Origin: Bacillota bacterium
GTDB lineage: Bacteria; Bacillota; Dethiobacteria; DTU022
Direction: 5' to 3'
Assembly (NCBI GenBank): GCA_033549065.1
Contig: JAWSUE010000008.1
Span: 1-64,000 of the forward strand
Length of the DNA stretch: 64,000 nt
Below the pieces are notes generated by a model, which saw only the letters and a program-made list of their open reading frames with translations, was not told the origin of the DNA and ran no database searches. Positions 25,186 to 34,158 of the stretch are shown here, piece by piece. Numbering within the stretch: position 1 is the first letter of the stretch; each line of letters starts with the position of its first letter. Made by a program: the position numbers and the translations under genes.

Positions 25186-26454
25186 TTACTCGGTTTCCGG
25201 GGAGAAAGTTTCGCCGGGCTGCCTGCCGGTTGGCTCCTGATTCATTCTGCTCCAGTCAATTTCACGGGCGATCTGGGTGCCAACCGGTTTCAAATCCAGG
25301 AATTTAATATAATTTAAAAAGAGGATGTTGGCCAATTGATTAGGCGGTAGAGCGAGACCCCTAAGGGTTTCTTCGGTGAGCGGAGTGGTATAAGATTCAC
25401 GGGTCAGCATTAACAGATAGGCTTCGATCTGCTCCGTAACCCAATTTTCATCTTTAAGCGTGTTCCCAGTAAGTACTAGGTCGGCGCCGAACATAAAACG
25501 TTCAGGATAATCATCAACGAGCTGGCGGAATTTATCAGGATCCTTGCTGATTCTCTTTAAACCGTTTGGAGCGTAGACATTTCCAAAGCTGATGTCGGTA
25601 TAGAGATTGGGGAATGTATCAAGATATTCACGCAACCTGTCACTGGCTATGCTGGATAAGATGAAGTGCGGAGCTATTACCTTCATATCCGGAAATTGGG
25701 TGAGAACCGCGATAAATTCCTCGGCAAAACCCTTTTTGCCGCCAAAGGGATTGACATGTATACAGACCGGAACAAAATTCTCCTCGCAAAAAGCATACAG
25801 GGGCAGCATTTCGGGGTCATCCATGGCAATGGGATGAAACATGTATTCATTATTTTTTGTCACATAACCATGACCGATATATAGTTTCAAGCCTGTTGCG
25901 CCCTGCTCTACCAAAGCTTTGAACTTTTCCAGCTTATCCGGGTCCAGGGGATCGACTGCAGGCCATGCTTCAAAACGATCTGGGTAAGCCCTGGCAATCT
26001 TCATTAACTCCTCATTATTCTTATCAACCTCGGTAAAACCATCTTCTTCCTTTGCTGTTAAAGTAAATTTTGAAGTGCCCATAAGGCACATTTTACCTAT
26101 GCCCAACCTGTTCATGGCATGAAGATATACCGGAGCCTGACGGAATGACTGGATATGCTCGTGCACATCGATAATCATCTTATTTTCAATAAACATGTTC
26201 AAAGCCGCTAATGAATCTGCTTCATCATAGGTAAAAGAGACTTTCCGGATAATTGTTTCATCTATAGTGCTCGGAGGTGTTTCCAGGCTGTTGCTGTAAT
26301 AGAGAGATGGGTCTCCAAATATATTTTCCTGAAAACCGGGAAGAAAGAATATAAAAAAAACGATTACTACAATTATCAAACCAGTGATAACACCAAATAG
26401 AGTCTGATAATCTTCAATTAGCTGTAGCAGTTTGTCGATAAACACTTTGGCCAT
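25186..26454 (-). CDS. Membrane-tethered amidohydrolase_2-type metal hydrolase
   Basis: After an N-terminal helix (LFGVITGLIIVVIVFFIFFL), residues ~90-400 form a TIM-barrel amidohydrolase of the PF04909 type: MIIDVHEHIQS (HxH metal ligands), GLKLYIGHG (Lys position), PVCIHVNPFGGKKG, and FMFGADLVLTGN (Asp ligand region). The family includes decarboxylases and hydrolases of cyclic or amide substrates. Here the enzyme is probably tethered to the outer face of the membrane, among surface-protein genes, which is unusual for this family. The substrate is unknown. The start has GGAG eight bases upstream. It precedes no obvious pathway gene. Confidence 0.83.
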   Translation of the reverse strand: MAKVFIDKLLQLIEDYQTLFGVITGLIIVVIVFFIFFLPGFQENIFGDPSLYYSNSLETPPSTIDETIIRKVSFTYDEADSLAALNMFIENKMIIDVHEHIQSFRQAPVYLHAMNRLGIGKMCLMGTSKFTLTAKEEDGFTEVDKNNEELMKIARAYPDRFEAWPAVDPLDPDKLEKFKALVEQGATGLKLYIGHGYVTKNNEYMFHPIAMDDPEMLPLYAFCEENFVPVCIHVNPFGGKKGFAEEFIAVLTQFPDMKVIAPHFILSSIASDRLREYLDTFPNLYTDISFGNVYAPNGLKRISKDPDKFRQLVDDYPERFMFGADLVLTGNTLKDENWVTEQIEAYLLMLTRESYTTPLTEETLRGLALPPNQLANILFLNYIKFLDLKPVGTQIAREIDWSRMNQEPTGRQPGETFSPETE

Positions 26455-26514
26455 CTGTGTTCTCCATTAACTCTTTTATTACTTTTTAGCAATCCGACCT
26501 TTCAGTACTAACTA

Positions 26515-26548
26515 AACGGGGGGGCTAAAGGTTAACTGCCCCCCCGTT
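26515..26548 (-). terminator. GC-rich hairpin after the (GEDE)n surface gene
   Basis: AACGGGGGGGC and its exact complement enclose a 12-base loop, an 11-bp stem, 19 bases past the stop at 26567. No long T-run follows on the minus strand, but the stem is very stable. Confidence 0.65.
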
Positions 26549-26566
26549 AAATGCAATCAAACTATC

Positions 26567-28909
26567 TTACTTTCCCTTAAGCTTTCTCAGAATAATTCCT
26601 CCACCTGTAAACAGGAAGCTGAGCGAGAATAAGGGGATGAGGTTTCCACTGGATTCGGGAACCTGCTCCGGACGTTCCGGTTCAATAACCAACTCGCCTT
26701 CACCGGGTTCAGTGCCAGGCTCTTCCGGTTCAACAGTTACTTCTTCTTCCGGTTCTTCTTCAGGCTGAGTCTGCGGGGTTTCCTGGGCTACGGTAATTTC
26801 ACCTTCGTCTTCACCCTCATCTTCGCCTTCGTCTTCACCCTCATCTTCGCCTTCGTCTTCACCCTCATCTTCACCTTCGTCTTCACCCTCATCTTCGCCT
26901 TCGTCTTCACCCTCATCTTCGCCTTCGTCTTCGCCCTCATCTTCGCCTTCGTCTTCGCCCTCATCTTCGCCTTCGTCTTCACCTTCGTCTTCGCCTTCAC
27001 CAGTATCTTGTAGTCTATTAAGTACAATAACTGTTATTTCGAATTCATCATCTAAATCTTTAAGCGTGAATGTCGAAGGGGTTATACTTACTAAATCATA
27101 ATCTGAGTGATCTTCTTCTGTAACTGTGTATTCTTCATCAAAGCGTAATCCATCAGAGTAGCCTAAGGTGATTGGGCTGGTATTAACACTGATAGTAATC
27201 TCTTCATCGACAAACGATCCACCGTTTAATAATACAGTAAACTCCTCATCCGGATCCCCATCATCACCTTCAAGTTCTTTTACAATATTAAGTATAGGTC
27301 TTGGAGTATTAGTAACATTGATAGTAACTTCATTTTCACCCTGAGTAAGATCAACAATACCATCAGGGGGATCCAGCGTGTAAGCATACGCAGCGTTACC
27401 CACTTCTACAATTTCATATATTTCCAAAGCTAAACCTTCAACTTTCTCAGAGCCAATACCATCTACAACGTCTACTGTTACTGTACGAACCTTGACTCCT
27501 CCTTGAATATAAATATCAAATGTAAAGGTTTTAGTTGATGGAATTGTTTCTCCTTCTGGATCTTTAATCGCTTTTTGGATGATTATTGAGCCAAGCTCAG
27601 GTTCCTGGTTTACAATAGTTACTGTAATATGATTGTTGCCTTCGGTTAGAGTAACTGATGTTTGGGATATGCTGACAAATTCATAATCATCATGTTCAAC
27701 TTCACTTATGGTATATACAACATCAAACGCCAAGCCGTCGTCAGGACCAAACTCTTTCGGGCTATCGACGCTGAACGTAAATGTTTGTCCGGGATCAAAC
27801 GCTCCACCGCTGATATCAAATTCAAACTCAACGTCGCTGTTTAGTACTGCTACTCCTTCTGAATCGAGCAGTTCTTTTTCGATGGTCAGCATGGGTTCAA
27901 CAACCGCTTCCCCCGGGCAGTAATCAGAGATGACTAAACCACCGCCCCCACCAGCTGTTCCATAGAATGTTAGAACAGCAGTTAACCCATCAATAGGATA
28001 ATATGGTGTGAAAAAATGCCAAGCATTTGATGGTGAATCATAAGGGGTATATTCTCCTGAGCCAGTTCCACCTAATGTAAGTTTTGCTTCAGGATCATCA
28101 GGAAATTCACTATGTGCTGCTGCAAAATTAAAGATCCAATGTATCCAACCTGACCCATCAGTTGGTCTGGGTCCCTCTCCAGCTTTGCTACAATCGAGGG
28201 AATCATCACCCCTTCCATCCCAAAAAACTTCAGAGAGATCATACGTAGTTTGCAAAATCATCGGTGCTGCTTCTACAAAATTGGCAACCAAATCTGCATC
28301 TTCAGCCAGCATTGAATAACTGAAAGATGCACTCGCGCTTACTTCGGTGCCATTTTTAGTCCAGTTTACAAATTCATAGCCTTCATTGGCGCTGGCTGAA
28401 ATATTCACCGATTCACCTTCGGGATAACTACCACTTCCACTAACTGAACCTCCCTCTGAAGGATCGGCAGAAAGAGACAATGTATAAGATTCTACTGTAA
28501 CAGTTTCTTCAGTTTTCGACTCTACTACTTTAAAATTTGCAACAAGGTTAATATCACTTGCTGGCATTATAAAAGTGAGTTCGGGCTTATCCCCGGTTCT
28601 GTCACCTGTCCATTCAACAAATTCAAATCCATCATTTGCAGTTGCTTTAACTGTAACTTCATCATCTTCCTTATATTCACCATCACCTGTGAAAGTTCCA
28701 CTATTTGATGGTTCAACTGTAATATTTACCTTATATGTAGTATCAACCGCTTGAACCTGACTTGCATTTAGATCATTGTTACCGTTATCATCCCCGTTAC
28801 CACCTTCGTCCTGCGCAAGTGCTGCCAGGGGCACCAGCAGCATCATGGCCGCTATCATAAAAGCGACAACCGGCATTAATTTCTTGTGCTTGATTCGAAA
28901 AGCTTTCAT
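26567..28909 (-). CDS. Large surface protein with InlB-like repeats, DUF5979-like domains and (GEDE)n linker
   Basis: Signal peptide (VVAFMIAAMMLLVPLAALA), then two bacterial repeat domains of the Flg_new_2/InlB B type (VEPSNSGTFTGDGEYKEDD; SADPSEGGSVSGSGSYPEG). Then comes the domain shared with the gene at 22025 (FWDGRGDDSLDCSKAGEG, GWIHWIF), three 'IEKELLD/IIQKAIKD/IVKELEG' beta-sandwich repeats, and about 16 tetrapeptides of Gly-Glu-Asp-Glu. The end is PESSGNLIPLFSLSFLFTGGG plus a basic tail. It is a paralogue of the 574-residue protein with two extra domains. The acidic linker may bind calcium or repel the wall. The start has GGGAGG upstream. Confidence 0.86.
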   Translation of the reverse strand: MKAFRIKHKKLMPVVAFMIAAMMLLVPLAALAQDEGGNGDDNGNNDLNASQVQAVDTTYKVNITVEPSNSGTFTGDGEYKEDDEVTVKATANDGFEFVEWTGDRTGDKPELTFIMPASDINLVANFKVVESKTEETVTVESYTLSLSADPSEGGSVSGSGSYPEGESVNISASANEGYEFVNWTKNGTEVSASASFSYSMLAEDADLVANFVEAAPMILQTTYDLSEVFWDGRGDDSLDCSKAGEGPRPTDGSGWIHWIFNFAAAHSEFPDDPEAKLTLGGTGSGEYTPYDSPSNAWHFFTPYYPIDGLTAVLTFYGTAGGGGGLVISDYCPGEAVVEPMLTIEKELLDSEGVAVLNSDVEFEFDISGGAFDPGQTFTFSVDSPKEFGPDDGLAFDVVYTISEVEHDDYEFVSISQTSVTLTEGNNHITVTIVNQEPELGSIIIQKAIKDPEGETIPSTKTFTFDIYIQGGVKVRTVTVDVVDGIGSEKVEGLALEIYEIVEVGNAAYAYTLDPPDGIVDLTQGENEVTINVTNTPRPILNIVKELEGDDGDPDEEFTVLLNGGSFVDEEITISVNTSPITLGYSDGLRFDEEYTVTEEDHSDYDLVSITPSTFTLKDLDDEFEITVIVLNRLQDTGEGEDEGEDEGEDEGEDEGEDEGEDEGEDEGEDEGEDEGEDEGEDEGEDEGEDEGEDEGEDEGEDEGEITVAQETPQTQPEEEPEEEVTVEPEEPGTEPGEGELVIEPERPEQVPESSGNLIPLFSLSFLFTGGGIILRKLKGK
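26800..27000. repeat. 12-base repeat encoding Gly-Glu-Asp-Glu
   Basis: About 16 units of 12 bases (plus strand TTCGTCTTCACC/CTCATCTTCGCC) alternate in a 24-base super-repeat, inside the surface gene. Identity between units is high, with alternate CCC and GCC third positions, which suggests recent expansion. Confidence 0.88.
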
Positions 28910-29256
28910 CTGGTTAATCGACCTCCCTTTAATTGATCAATGCAGTATGAATATAAAAATATATTGAATATAATTTCTTACCGCCTCCCGACCATACGAA
29001 ATCCTCGTCATAAGTGAAAATATGCACTTAACCTATTCTAACTATATTTATAGCCAGTAAAAACCTCAGGCACATCACCCCTAAGGCTTATCTTGAATGG
29101 TAAAAAAGTATATATATTTGTTGTCCTAAGATTATAATAATTAATAATCGTTACGAGTTTGTTACAAAATAATGTTCAACAAAAAATACCCCCGCTGAAC
29201 GGGGGTACTATATTGTTATTGTTTTATCTGCAAGTCTTGTAAAGCAATTTAGTCTG
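28910..29256. other. Intergenic stretch with terminator
   Basis: No gene is seen. The segment is AT-rich, with the leader of the surface gene at its left end and a terminator for the aminotransferase gene at 29187-29207. No clear promoter with both boxes stood out. Confidence 0.6.
29187..29207 (-). terminator. Rho-independent terminator after the first aminotransferase
   Basis: TACCCCCG, five bases, CGGGGGTA, followed on the minus strand by TTTTTTG: a classic intrinsic terminator, 50 bases past the stop at 29257. Confidence 0.92.
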
Positions 29257-30570
29257 CTAAAGCGCCTTATCGGCCAGATCGAGGCAGGCATCGACTGCAT
29301 CGAGGCCAAATTTCAGCTCCTCATCGTTAATGGCGATCGGCGGGGCGATGAACATATAGTTCCAGCGCAGGTAGACATATACGCCTTTATCGCGCAGGCA
29401 CTTGTTAATCTGGCCCATGATTCCCGGATCTGGTCCGTTCCAGGGGGCAAGGGGTTCTTTTGTTTCCCGGTCTTTAACCAGTTCTATGGCGGAAAATAGG
29501 CCGATGGAGCGAACATCGCCCACCGTGGGGTGTTTCGCTTTCAGCTCTTCCAGTCCAGCCTTCAGTTTCACACCCATTTGGGCCGAATGCTCAATCAGGT
29601 TTTCTTCCTCGTATACTTTTACTGTGGCAATCCCGGCCGCACAGGCCAGGGGGTGCCCGCTGTAGGTAAGGCCAAACCAGAACATCTTGTCATCATAGTA
29701 TTTGGCTATCTTTTCATTGACAACTATTGCTCCCAGGGGCACATAGCCCTGGGTTAGACCCTTGGCCATGGTCATTACATCGGGAACAACATTAAAATTG
29801 TCGATACCGAACCATTTGCCGGTTCTGCCCCAGCCGGACATTACCTCATCGGCAACCAGTAGAACGCCGAATTCATCACATATTTCCCTGATCCTGGGCA
29901 GGTACTCTTTCGGGGGAACAAATACCCCGTTGGTGCCGGTAACCGGCTCGAGGAATACGGCAGCGATTGTTTCCGGGCCTTCATAGAGCATTATTTCGCG
30001 CACATGTTCGGCGCATTCGAGTCCGCAGCCCGGGTAGGTTTTACCAAAGCTGCAGCGATAGCAGTAGGCGTCGAAGAAACGGACCACACCGGGAAGCAGC
30101 GGTTCGGCCGGGATACGTCGGGGATCTCCGGACAGGCTAAGACCACCAAGTGTTGAGCCGTGATACGAGCGGTAGCGGGACATCACCTTGAAACGTCCGG
30201 TAAATTGGCGAACCAGGTTCATGGCATTATCATTCGATTCTCCACCACCAAGAGTGAAAAATACTTTACAGAGATCGCCCGGTGTGTGCTTGACAACAAG
30301 TTCTGCAAGCTTGCCCCTGGTTTCGTTACCGAAGTTTGGAGCGATATAGCAGAGTTTGTCAACCTGCTCCTTGATTGCGGCCAAAACCCGGGGATGCTGA
30401 TGACCTATATTGGTGTTTACCCACTGGGATGAAAAATCGAGGTATTTCTTTCCATCACGATCCCAGAACCAGCAACCTTTGCCGCCGACAATTTCTTCAT
30501 AGGGCATGGAACCCTGGACAGCCCAGGACCGTAAAACATATTTTCTTTCGAGTTCTTCTGCTGCAGACAT
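29257..30570 (-). CDS. Class III PLP aminotransferase, omega-amino/taurine type (copy 1)
   Basis: A 437-residue fold-type I aminotransferase. Evidence is FFTLGGGESNDNAMNLVRQ (PLP phosphate loop), RYRSYHGSTLGGLSLSG, the Asp of LLVADEVMSGWGRTG, and the Schiff-base Lys in TMAKGLTQGYVPLGA. Overall it resembles taurine:pyruvate and beta-alanine/omega-amino acid aminotransferases. The product would be an aldehyde, which fits the aldehyde oxidoreductase encoded to the right. The true start is the ATG at 30570 (GGAGGG six bases upstream); a longer frame lacks a binding site. It is about 70% similar by eye to the copy at 30902, so a duplication. Confidence 0.9.
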   Translation of the reverse strand: MSAAEELERKYVLRSWAVQGSMPYEEIVGGKGCWFWDRDGKKYLDFSSQWVNTNIGHQHPRVLAAIKEQVDKLCYIAPNFGNETRGKLAELVVKHTPGDLCKVFFTLGGGESNDNAMNLVRQFTGRFKVMSRYRSYHGSTLGGLSLSGDPRRIPAEPLLPGVVRFFDAYCYRCSFGKTYPGCGLECAEHVREIMLYEGPETIAAVFLEPVTGTNGVFVPPKEYLPRIREICDEFGVLLVADEVMSGWGRTGKWFGIDNFNVVPDVMTMAKGLTQGYVPLGAIVVNEKIAKYYDDKMFWFGLTYSGHPLACAAGIATVKVYEEENLIEHSAQMGVKLKAGLEELKAKHPTVGDVRSIGLFSAIELVKDRETKEPLAPWNGPDPGIMGQINKCLRDKGVYVYLRWNYMFIAPPIAINDEELKFGLDAVDACLDLADKAL

Positions 30571-30797
30571 TGGATACCCTCCATTTATTCGACTAGATGT
30601 TTGACTTCTTCTTGACAAAGCAAATCCAATAATTGCCGTTTAAAAAGAAAAAGAGTCACTTTAACTCTGATTTTGGGTATTGGATATTAATAATGTCGAT
30701 AGTCATTCAGACTATAGCATCAAGGATATAATAAAATACAACAAAAATCAATCAGGATTGTAACTTGTATCAGGTTAAGCAGTGAACCATCAGAAAA

Positions 30798-30825
30798 ATG
30801 ATCCGCTGCAATTGAAGCGGATCAT
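30798..30825 (-). terminator. Rho-independent terminator after the second aminotransferase
   Basis: ATGATCCGCT, eight bases, AGCGGATCAT, followed on the minus strand by TTTTTCTG. It sits in the 331-base space 30571-30901 between the two aminotransferase genes, so the two probably have separate transcripts. The rest of the space is AT-rich and holds no gene. Confidence 0.88.
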
Positions 30826-30901
30826 TTAGATAATATCCTGTCGCTGCCAGTTCCGGTTAACAGGAGATTCCGTAAGGCATTAATCTTTCAGGTACAGCTG
30901 A

Positions 30902-32215
30902 TTATAAAACCTTGTCAGCCAGTTCAAGGCATTCGTCAACCGCATCAAGACCAAATTTCATTTCTTCTTCATTTATAGCAATTGGCGGGGCAATAAACAT
31001 GTAATTCCATCTGAGATAAGCGTAAACTCCTTTACTCTTCAGACAGGCGCCAATTTGACCGATTATCCCCGGGTCGGGGCCATTCCATGGAGCCAGTGGT
31101 TCTTTGGTTTCGCGGTTCTTAACCAGTTCGATTGAAGAGAAAAGTCCGATTGCTCGGATATCACCAACCGATGGGTGTTTATCTTTGATCTCTTCTAAAC
31201 GTTTTTTGAGAATTACACCCATAGCAGCTGAGTTTTCGATTAGATTCTCTTCTTCGTAGATCTTGACTGTAGCCACTCCTGTAGCACAGGCCAGCGGGTG
31301 GCCGCTGTAGGTTAAACCACACCAGAGCATATGATCGTCAAAGTAATTGGTGATCTTATCGTTAACCACCACTGCCCCAAGAGGTACGTAGCCCTGGGTA
31401 ACCCCTTTAGCCAAGGTCATAATATCCGGAACTACATTCCAGTTATCGACGCCAAACCATTTACCGGTCCGGCCCCAGCCGGTCATAACTTCATCAGCCA
31501 CCATCAGCACACCGAATTCGTCACATATTTCCCTGATTCGGGGCAGATATTCCTTCGGTGGTACAAAAACACCATTGGTGCCGGTTACAGGTTCGACAAA
31601 GAAAGCAGCTACTGTTTCCGGCCCTTCGTACTGAATTATTTCCCGAACATGCTCGGCACACTCGAGACCGCAGCCTGGATATATCTGGCCAAAACTGCAG
31701 CGGTAGCAGTAGGGTTCAAAGACATGAACTACTCCGGGTATACCAGGTTCAACCGGTGGGCGACGGGGGTCACCGGTCAGGGTAATCGCCCCATAAGTCG
31801 CTCCATGATAAGATCGATAGCGGGCAAGGATTTTAAAACGTCCGGTATAGGCGCGGGCAATTTTAATCGCATTATCGTTGGATTCGGCTCCTCCCAGGGT
31901 AAAGAGGCTTTTCTGCAGATTACCGGGAGTATGTTTGGCGATCAGTTCTGCCAATTGTGCTCGGGGTTCGCTGGCATAGCTGGGAGAAATATAGCAGAGT
32001 TTGTCAGCCTGCGCTTTAAGCGCGGCGATGATTTTAGGGTGCTGATGCCCGATATTCGTGTTTATCAGCTGTGACGAGAGATCAAGGTATTTTTTACCTT
32101 CTTTATTCCAAAACCAGCAACCTTCACCTCCGACAATCTCTTCATAGGTATTTTTGCCCTGGACTGCCCACGACCTCATTACATATTTCCGTTCCAGTTC
32201 CTCAACAGTCGACAT
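30902..32215 (-). CDS. Class III PLP aminotransferase, omega-amino/taurine type (copy 2)
   Basis: A paralogue of the gene at 29257 with the same landmarks: LFTLGGAESNDNAIKIARA, RYRSYHGATYGAITLTG, VADEVMTGWGRTG, and the PLP Lys in TLAKGVTQGYVPLGA. The stretch YCYRCSFGQIYPGCGLECAEH, with five Cys/His, occurs in both copies. The ATG at 32215 has GGAGG at eight bases; a TTG five codons earlier is not needed. It follows the aldehyde oxidoreductase gene by 79 bases, on the same strand. The likely role is conversion of an imported amine or amino acid to an aldehyde, with pyruvate or 2-oxoglutarate as acceptor. Confidence 0.9.
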   Translation of the reverse strand: MSTVEELERKYVMRSWAVQGKNTYEEIVGGEGCWFWNKEGKKYLDLSSQLINTNIGHQHPKIIAALKAQADKLCYISPSYASEPRAQLAELIAKHTPGNLQKSLFTLGGAESNDNAIKIARAYTGRFKILARYRSYHGATYGAITLTGDPRRPPVEPGIPGVVHVFEPYCYRCSFGQIYPGCGLECAEHVREIIQYEGPETVAAFFVEPVTGTNGVFVPPKEYLPRIREICDEFGVLMVADEVMTGWGRTGKWFGVDNWNVVPDIMTLAKGVTQGYVPLGAVVVNDKITNYFDDHMLWCGLTYSGHPLACATGVATVKIYEEENLIENSAAMGVILKKRLEEIKDKHPSVGDIRAIGLFSSIELVKNRETKEPLAPWNGPDPGIIGQIGACLKSKGVYAYLRWNYMFIAPPIAINEEEMKFGLDAVDECLELADKVL

Positions 32216-32294
32216 GACTTCTACCTCCAATAAATTAAAATATGGATTTAAACTGCACTGTCATTAAGGATGATCTACCTTTCATTATTACTGT

Positions 32295-34136
32295 TCAGTC
32301 TAAACCTAACCTGCTCAGTGTTTCAGAAAGGGGAATGCCTTCATTACTCCAACCTCTAAGTTTGTAATACTCGTAGAGCATTTTACCGAGATGGGGTAAG
32401 CTGCCGGCAGCAGCTCCTTCACCGCGGTCATGGGCTAGGAGACGAGGCGACAGTGTGTCGTCTTTGCGACTTATACCCAGCCCACAATTTATTTTACGCT
32501 TTAAATTGAAAAGCCGCTCTCCGGCTTCCATTAATTCTTTCTCGTCGAAAGTCCAGCCGGTAACCCTGGAAACCCATTCAGCAATATTTTTCGGTACGAT
32601 ATGTCCCCGCATTAAGAACTTACATATACCTAAAGCATTGAAAGTAATCATATAATCCTGCATCGTTTTTGCCAAAAGTGGTTTATCTTTAATCCCGTGG
32701 GGATCAAATTCATCCTTTAAACCCATCAAGGAGCCGGGAAAAGCCCTGTTCTCATTAAAATATGTAAGCCCCTCAAGGTGGCAGGCTCCCCGGTTTCCTG
32801 TGGCATAAATCAGGGCCATGCTAGTGAATGCACGGGGATCGTGATAGGCAAATTCCAATCCTTTGCTCTCAACAGCAAATTCCTCTGCCAGCGGTCCAAA
32901 AAATTTTGCGGCTCTCTTCACACCCCGTCCAAGATATTCGCCCAACCCTTCGCGGTAAGCGATCTGGTTAATCAGGGTCAGGATCGCCTCGCCATTACCC
33001 CATTCAGGTTTCAATTCGCCAAGTAATTCTGCAGGGATTAAATCATGTTCATACAGCTCCATCGCAAAAGCGATCACTGCCGAACCCGATATTGTATCAA
33101 TTCCGAGCCGGTTACAAAGATCATTAGCGGTAATAACGTAAGCCGGATCATCATTTAAACACATCGCTCCAAAACCGGCGATGGTTTCATATTCAGGCCC
33201 GTGAGATATAGTACCGCTGTTGGGACCGAGAGGCACTTTCATCTCCTTACCGCAACGTATCGGACAAGCATAGCAGGCATAGTGCTTTACAAAAAACTCT
33301 TCAGCCATCGCCTGGCCCGATACTTTTGCCGCTCCTTCAGTCCAACTTCCCATTGTCCAGTTGCGGATCGGCAGATCACCCAGTTTTTCCACAACAGGAA
33401 CCCCGCCTGCAGTTCCAAAATCACTCAGTCCTTTGGCCTTTTCACGAATGGTTGGCAGAACTTTTTTACGCGCTTCCGAAAGCCCGGCACTATCATTAAT
33501 AGCAGGGTTGTTTTCACTCTTCTTCACCGCAATCGCTTTTAAATTCTTTGAACCCATCAGGGCACCCATTCCGCAACGGCCTGCTGCCCTTGCATCACGG
33601 CCATCGATCATAATTGCTGAAACAAGTACTTCATTTTCACCGGCCGGTCCGATAGCGGCCACTTTTACTTTTTCACCATGTTCAGCCTGCAATTTATCAA
33701 CTGTAGCATAAACATCCTGACCCCATAACTCAGAAGCATCCCTAATTTCAAATTCTCCATCACCAAAATAGAAATAAATCGGTTTTTCCGCTTTTCCGGT
33801 GACTATCAAACCATCATAACCGCTCGTTTTAATTGCTGCCGGCCAGTAACCGCCGACAACTGCTTCCGCCCAGATTCCGGTGGCCGGTGACTTGCCGCAG
33901 AAAGCGGCTTTGCAGGCGGTGGGGATATTGTAACCCGTTAAAATACCGGTCATGATGATGAGCGGTGCTTCTCCCGCCAGGGGCTCAAACCGGGTATATC
34001 CCCGCTGATCGTAAAGTCTGGCCGCTAAGCCGCTACCGCCAAGAAAAAGGCGGTAATCCTCCTTAGGAACTGAAGTCTCTTTCTGCTCACTTGTCGATAA
34101 ATTTATCTCTAAGATTTTTCCGTAGAAACCATACAT
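32295..34136 (-). CDS. aor: Tungsten-type aldehyde:ferredoxin oxidoreductase
   Basis: A 613-residue AOR-family protein. The N-terminal domain has the pterin-binding region (GGSGLAARLYDQRG; MTGILTGYNIPTACKAAFCGKSPATG is the first half). The [4Fe-4S] cluster ligands CYACPIRC (Cys-x2-Cys-x3-Cys) occur mid-chain, with a fourth Cys near ALGICKF in the C-terminal part. These enzymes oxidise aldehydes to acids and reduce ferredoxin. Its place after the ABC importer and before two aminotransferases suggests it oxidises the aldehyde they make. It needs a bis-pterin tungsten cofactor. The start has AAAGGGGATGG close upstream. Confidence 0.93.
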   Translation of the reverse strand: MYGFYGKILEINLSTSEQKETSVPKEDYRLFLGGSGLAARLYDQRGYTRFEPLAGEAPLIIMTGILTGYNIPTACKAAFCGKSPATGIWAEAVVGGYWPAAIKTSGYDGLIVTGKAEKPIYFYFGDGEFEIRDASELWGQDVYATVDKLQAEHGEKVKVAAIGPAGENEVLVSAIMIDGRDARAAGRCGMGALMGSKNLKAIAVKKSENNPAINDSAGLSEARKKVLPTIREKAKGLSDFGTAGGVPVVEKLGDLPIRNWTMGSWTEGAAKVSGQAMAEEFFVKHYACYACPIRCGKEMKVPLGPNSGTISHGPEYETIAGFGAMCLNDDPAYVITANDLCNRLGIDTISGSAVIAFAMELYEHDLIPAELLGELKPEWGNGEAILTLINQIAYREGLGEYLGRGVKRAAKFFGPLAEEFAVESKGLEFAYHDPRAFTSMALIYATGNRGACHLEGLTYFNENRAFPGSLMGLKDEFDPHGIKDKPLLAKTMQDYMITFNALGICKFLMRGHIVPKNIAEWVSRVTGWTFDEKELMEAGERLFNLKRKINCGLGISRKDDTLSPRLLAHDRGEGAAAGSLPHLGKMLYEYYKLRGWSNEGIPLSETLSRLGLD

Positions 34137-34158
34137 CTACCCATCCCCTTTCAAACAA

